A DNA stretch of 64,000 nt, from positions 1 through 64,000 of the forward strand of contig JACBFI010000014.1 in the NCBI GenBank assembly GCA_013391385.1. Direction: 5' to 3'. Positions 61,556 through 64,000 of this stretch are shown here, one piece after another. The notes under the pieces are model-generated. The model did no database searches and was not told the DNA's origin. It saw nothing but the letters and a program-made list of their open reading frames with translations. Origin of the DNA: Sediminibacterium sp. Gen4. Its GTDB lineage: Bacteria > Bacteroidota > Bacteroidia > Chitinophagales > Chitinophagaceae. Numbering within the stretch: the first letter of the stretch is position 1; each line of letters opens with the position of its first letter. The position numbers and the translations under genes were made by a program.

Positions 61556-62529
61556 GCCTGTTGTAAGGTTACCACAAAATTACTCCCCTGTGGCTGATTA
61601 TCTGTCACAGAAATGTAGCCATTATGACTTTTAACGATTCGGCTACATAAATAAAGCCCCAGACCTGTTCCTTTCGTAGTACGCGTATTTTCATTGCCGA
61701 CGCGGTAGAACTTATCAAATACCTTCTTTTTTTCTTCATCGGGTATACCTACTCCCTGATCAGAGATACTCAGTATCAATTCATTTTTCTCTGCACGCAG
61801 TGAAATTTGAATTGGTGAATCTTTGGGTGAGTATTTCATGGCATTTTCAAGCAAGTTATTGACCAACATCTGCAGCAATAAGGTTTCGCCTTGAATGTAT
61901 AAGCCTTCTGTAATCAACTCTCTTACTTCCCTTTGCGGAAATCGTGTTGTAAAATCATCGATACAACCTTCTACCAGATCAGAGAAATTGATCTCTTCTT
62001 TATTAGAGGTATAAGCACCGGCATCTAACTGCGCTGCCAGTAAAATATTATTACAAAGTATATTCAGTCGATTGGCTTCCTGTAAGGTATTACTGATCAA
62101 TTTTTGTTGCTTCTCTTCTTCCAGTTTTCTTTTCTGAAGGGTTTCCAGATTCAATCTCGTAATGGCAATGGGTGTTTTTAATTCGTGGGTAACTGCCATC
62201 ATGAAGTTTTGCTGTTGCTGAGAAAGTCTTAATTGACGACGGGTGGCTCTGAAAACAAATACGGCACCTACTAAAATCAATGCTAAAAAAGTAACACCTT
62301 CACCAATATATTGAGCCGTCTTTCTCTTCTTGGCATCTTCTATCACAGTTACTTTTTCGATATAATCGGGATCATCTTTTGTAAGCTCAGCCAATCGAAT
62401 TTGAGTAATGCTGGTATTTTGTCGCTCTAATGCAATAAACCACCAGATCAATGCTGCCACCATGTAACTGAGTAATACCCAGTAAACAACAATCACAACT
62501 GTTAATCCTTTGGTCTTAGTGAGACTCAT
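61552..62529 (-). CDS. Sensor histidine kinase (RprX-like)
   Basis: The 325-residue membrane kinase has TM helices at about 11-33 and 78-95, with about 45 residues between them as the periplasmic sensor. The H-box VTHELKTP contains His115. The ATPase domain has NNLLENAMKYS, SDQGVGI and GTGLGLYL. It overlaps the upstream gldH by ATGA and the downstream regulator by ATGA, a tightly coupled three-gene unit. The signal could be envelope-related, given the lipoprotein partner. Confidence 0.9.
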   Translation of the reverse strand: MSLTKTKGLTVVIVVYWVLLSYMVAALIWWFIALERQNTSITQIRLAELTKDDPDYIEKVTVIEDAKKRKTAQYIGEGVTFLALILVGAVFVFRATRRQLRLSQQQQNFMMAVTHELKTPIAITRLNLETLQKRKLEEEKQQKLISNTLQEANRLNILCNNILLAAQLDAGAYTSNKEEINFSDLVEGCIDDFTTRFPQREVRELITEGLYIQGETLLLQMLVNNLLENAMKYSPKDSPIQISLRAEKNELILSISDQGVGIPDEEKKKVFDKFYRVGNENTRTTKGTGLGLYLCSRIVKSHNGYISVTDNQPQGSNFVVTLQQA

Positions 62530-62993
62530 GGCTGTACTTTTTCTACCCTTACACCAGCACTCAATATATAGGCAAGCGGGTCTTCACGCATCGCTTGCTT
62601 CAATTTGAAAGTATATAAACCTTTTTTGAGCGCAATAGGTTCACGGGTAATGCGTGCTCTTCTATCGTAAATATCATCCATACCACTTCCCAACCAGCCT
62701 TTGGTATTGTCTGCCAAAGCTATATTTAGCAACTGGGTTTTAGGTGAGTCATTGGGTGACTGGGTAATAACATTGACCCAGATGTTATTATAACGATATG
62801 CATCTGTATGTCTTAATACCACATAAATATGATACAATGCAGAAGTATCCTGTATATCAAAAGAGGCGGTTGGTTCTACCGCAGCAGACCACTCTTGTTG
62901 AGGGAATCTTTCGGTTCTTTCAAAAAAATTGACTTTACCACATGCAGATAATAGCAGGGCACAAACACTGGCTATATAAATACTATTTTTCAC
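62526..62993 (-). CDS. gldH: Gliding motility lipoprotein GldH
   Basis: The 155-residue protein has a lipoprotein signal (LLSACGKVNFF, Cys18). Its central part (YHIYVVLRHTDAYRYNNIWVNV, residues about 54-75) and the GDH-like tail (DIYDRRARITREPIALKKGLYTFKLKQAMREDPL) match GldH. In gliders GldH is needed for the motility/T9SS apparatus; non-gliding relatives also keep it. Gliding in this organism is not shown. It is first in a coupled operon with a two-component system. Confidence 0.88.
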   Translation of the reverse strand: MKNSIYIASVCALLLSACGKVNFFERTERFPQQEWSAAVEPTASFDIQDTSALYHIYVVLRHTDAYRYNNIWVNVITQSPNDSPKTQLLNIALADNTKGWLGSGMDDIYDRRARITREPIALKKGLYTFKLKQAMREDPLAYILSAGVRVEKVQP

Positions 62994-63037
62994 AATGCTA
63001 AATTAATTACAAGAAAACTTTCACTAATTCAGAGATA

Positions 63038-63913
63038 TTATAAAACATTCAGGATTTGCTCTTTGGCTTTTTCCAATTCATCTTTCATGAGTATCACACA
63101 TTGTTGGATCTGTGAATCATATGCTTTAGAGCCCATGGTATTAATTTCTCTGCCAAACTCCTGAAGTATAAATGATAATTTTTTGCCTTTACTTGTTTCT
63201 TTTTCCGCTAAAATCGAACGAAAATAATCACAATGATTTTTCAGCCTTACCTGTTCTTCACTGATATCAATCTTTTCAATATAGTAGATCAATTCCTGTT
63301 CCATTCTATTGGGATCATAATTCTCCTTGCCTACATTTTCTTCCAACACTTTAATGATACCTTCTTTGATTTTTCCTCTTCTCAAAGGTTCTAATGTGGT
63401 AATAGTGGCCTGATGTGTTTCAATATTAGCGAGTCGTTGATTGAGATCTGCTTTCAATGATTTTCCTTCATCTTTGCGATGTTCATTGAGTTGCGCTATA
63501 GCTTCTTTCAACACTTTTTCGAATGATTTCCATTCATCATCTGTGATCATTTCTGTAGAAGGAGTGATCACATCAGGGAGTTTTAGAATGGTACTTAGGA
63601 TATCGCCTTTTTGCAATTGTAGCTCATCTGCCAATTCAGCTACCGGTTGATAGTAGGCTTTTGCCAATTCTTTATTGATACTTACCGGCTTACTGGCTCC
63701 ATTTTGTTTGATGGTAATACTACACTCTACGCTACCACGTTGTAGTCCTTCATTTAAAATATTTCTGATCTCAAACTCAAAAGGTTTGAGTAAAGAAGGA
63801 ATGGTTAAACGCAGATCAAATTGTTTGCCATTCAGAGAGCGAACTTCTACCAGATAAGTTTTATCTGCCAATGTTTGTTCTGCTCTTCCATAACCGGTCA
63901 TTGAATATAACAT
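63038..63913 (-). CDS. yicC: YicC family endoribonuclease
   Basis: The 291-residue cytosolic protein begins MLYSMTGYGRAEQ, the family's signature start, with VEVRSLNGKQFDLRLTIPS following. The C-terminal domain contains LIYYIEKIDISEEQVRLKNHCDYF and GKKLSFILQEFGREINTMGSKAYD. The family cleaves RNA (E. coli YicC acts on the RyhB sRNA). It lies 45 bp upstream of gldH on the same strand, so it may be transcribed with that operon. The last 87 bp of the window hold only its upstream region; no clear -7 element is seen. Confidence 0.92.
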   Translation of the reverse strand: MLYSMTGYGRAEQTLADKTYLVEVRSLNGKQFDLRLTIPSLLKPFEFEIRNILNEGLQRGSVECSITIKQNGASKPVSINKELAKAYYQPVAELADELQLQKGDILSTILKLPDVITPSTEMITDDEWKSFEKVLKEAIAQLNEHRKDEGKSLKADLNQRLANIETHQATITTLEPLRRGKIKEGIIKVLEENVGKENYDPNRMEQELIYYIEKIDISEEQVRLKNHCDYFRSILAEKETSKGKKLSFILQEFGREINTMGSKAYDSQIQQCVILMKDELEKAKEQILNVL

Positions 63914-64000
63914 AGCTGTTCCGTTAGCAAGTAAAAGTACTTGAAATGATCCAAACCTGAACAGAGAACAGGTATACAGAAGTCAGGTAAACAATTATTG

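Overview
The window is chromosomal DNA from a member of the Bacteroidota, most likely the family Chitinophagaceae (a Sediminibacterium-like genome would fit). The evidence is the -7 promoter element TAnnTTTG in front of many genes, the gliding-type genes gldH and gldA, a fused E1 alpha/beta 2-oxoacid dehydrogenase, RicT and OprP-like porin types, and weak or absent Shine-Dalgarno sites. These are judgements from reading; no database search was run. I see no phage, integrase, transposase, rRNA or CRISPR array.

Layout. 0-7 kb: remnant of a di-heme cytochrome c peroxidase, a Wzx-type flippase, free methionine-R-sulfoxide reductase, an RhlE-type DEAD-box helicase behind an attenuator-like leader, a serine hydrolase, a PAS histidine kinase and tRNA-Leu(UAG). 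7-13 kb: a winged-helix protein, a TauE/SafE permease and the proteostasis run tig-clpP-clpP-clpX. 13-21 kb: small proteins, KorA without KorB, a Bax-inhibitor-like protein, fused E1 dehydrogenase and a TlpA-like thioredoxin. 21-28 kb: secreted proteins (serine hydrolase, OprP-like porin behind an 11-bp-phased Pho-box-like array, a Cys/His lipoprotein, dipeptidase, D-aminoacylase). 28-36 kb: prfA, two tandem paralogous secreted unknowns, galE and a phosphate block (Pit transporter, DUF47/PhoU-like partner, PhoR/PhoB-like pair). 36-46 kb: a putative CHAT/separase-like secreted protein, an MBL hydrolase, a TolB/beta-barrel fusion, nth, ftsB/divIC, eno and a GldA-like ATPase. 46-54 kb: an AAC(6')-like acetyltransferase, MFS transporter, holB, ricT, a ParDE toxin-antitoxin pair and M3 peptidase. 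54-64 kb: mutL, a bacterial PH-domain pair, PBP4-like DacB, an arginase-fold protein with degraded metal motifs, the coupled gldH-kinase-regulator operon and yicC.

The most unusual feature is not a gene. About twenty intergenic gaps, mostly in the first 45 kb and at 60.7 kb, are filled with degenerate tandem repeats of 7-bp period. Different gaps use different 'word' families (for example GATnnnn, GTGAATn, nnCYATn, GCTnnnA, GTGAAAn). The arrays usually come as inverted pairs that could fold into long hairpins. Several begin exactly at a stop codon and supply it. One lies in frame inside the fused E1 gene as the alpha/beta linker. I know of no description of these in this group; the nearest parallel I know is the heptanucleotide STRR repeats of cyanobacteria.

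Functional links: the phosphate genes and the Pho-box-like porin promoter suggest a phosphate regulon. The tig/clp cluster is a standard folding and degradation unit. The dipeptidase and D-aminoacylase probably form a peptide or D-amino-acid scavenging pair. Several genes have a -7 element only 2-4 nt before the start codon, which suggests leaderless transcripts.
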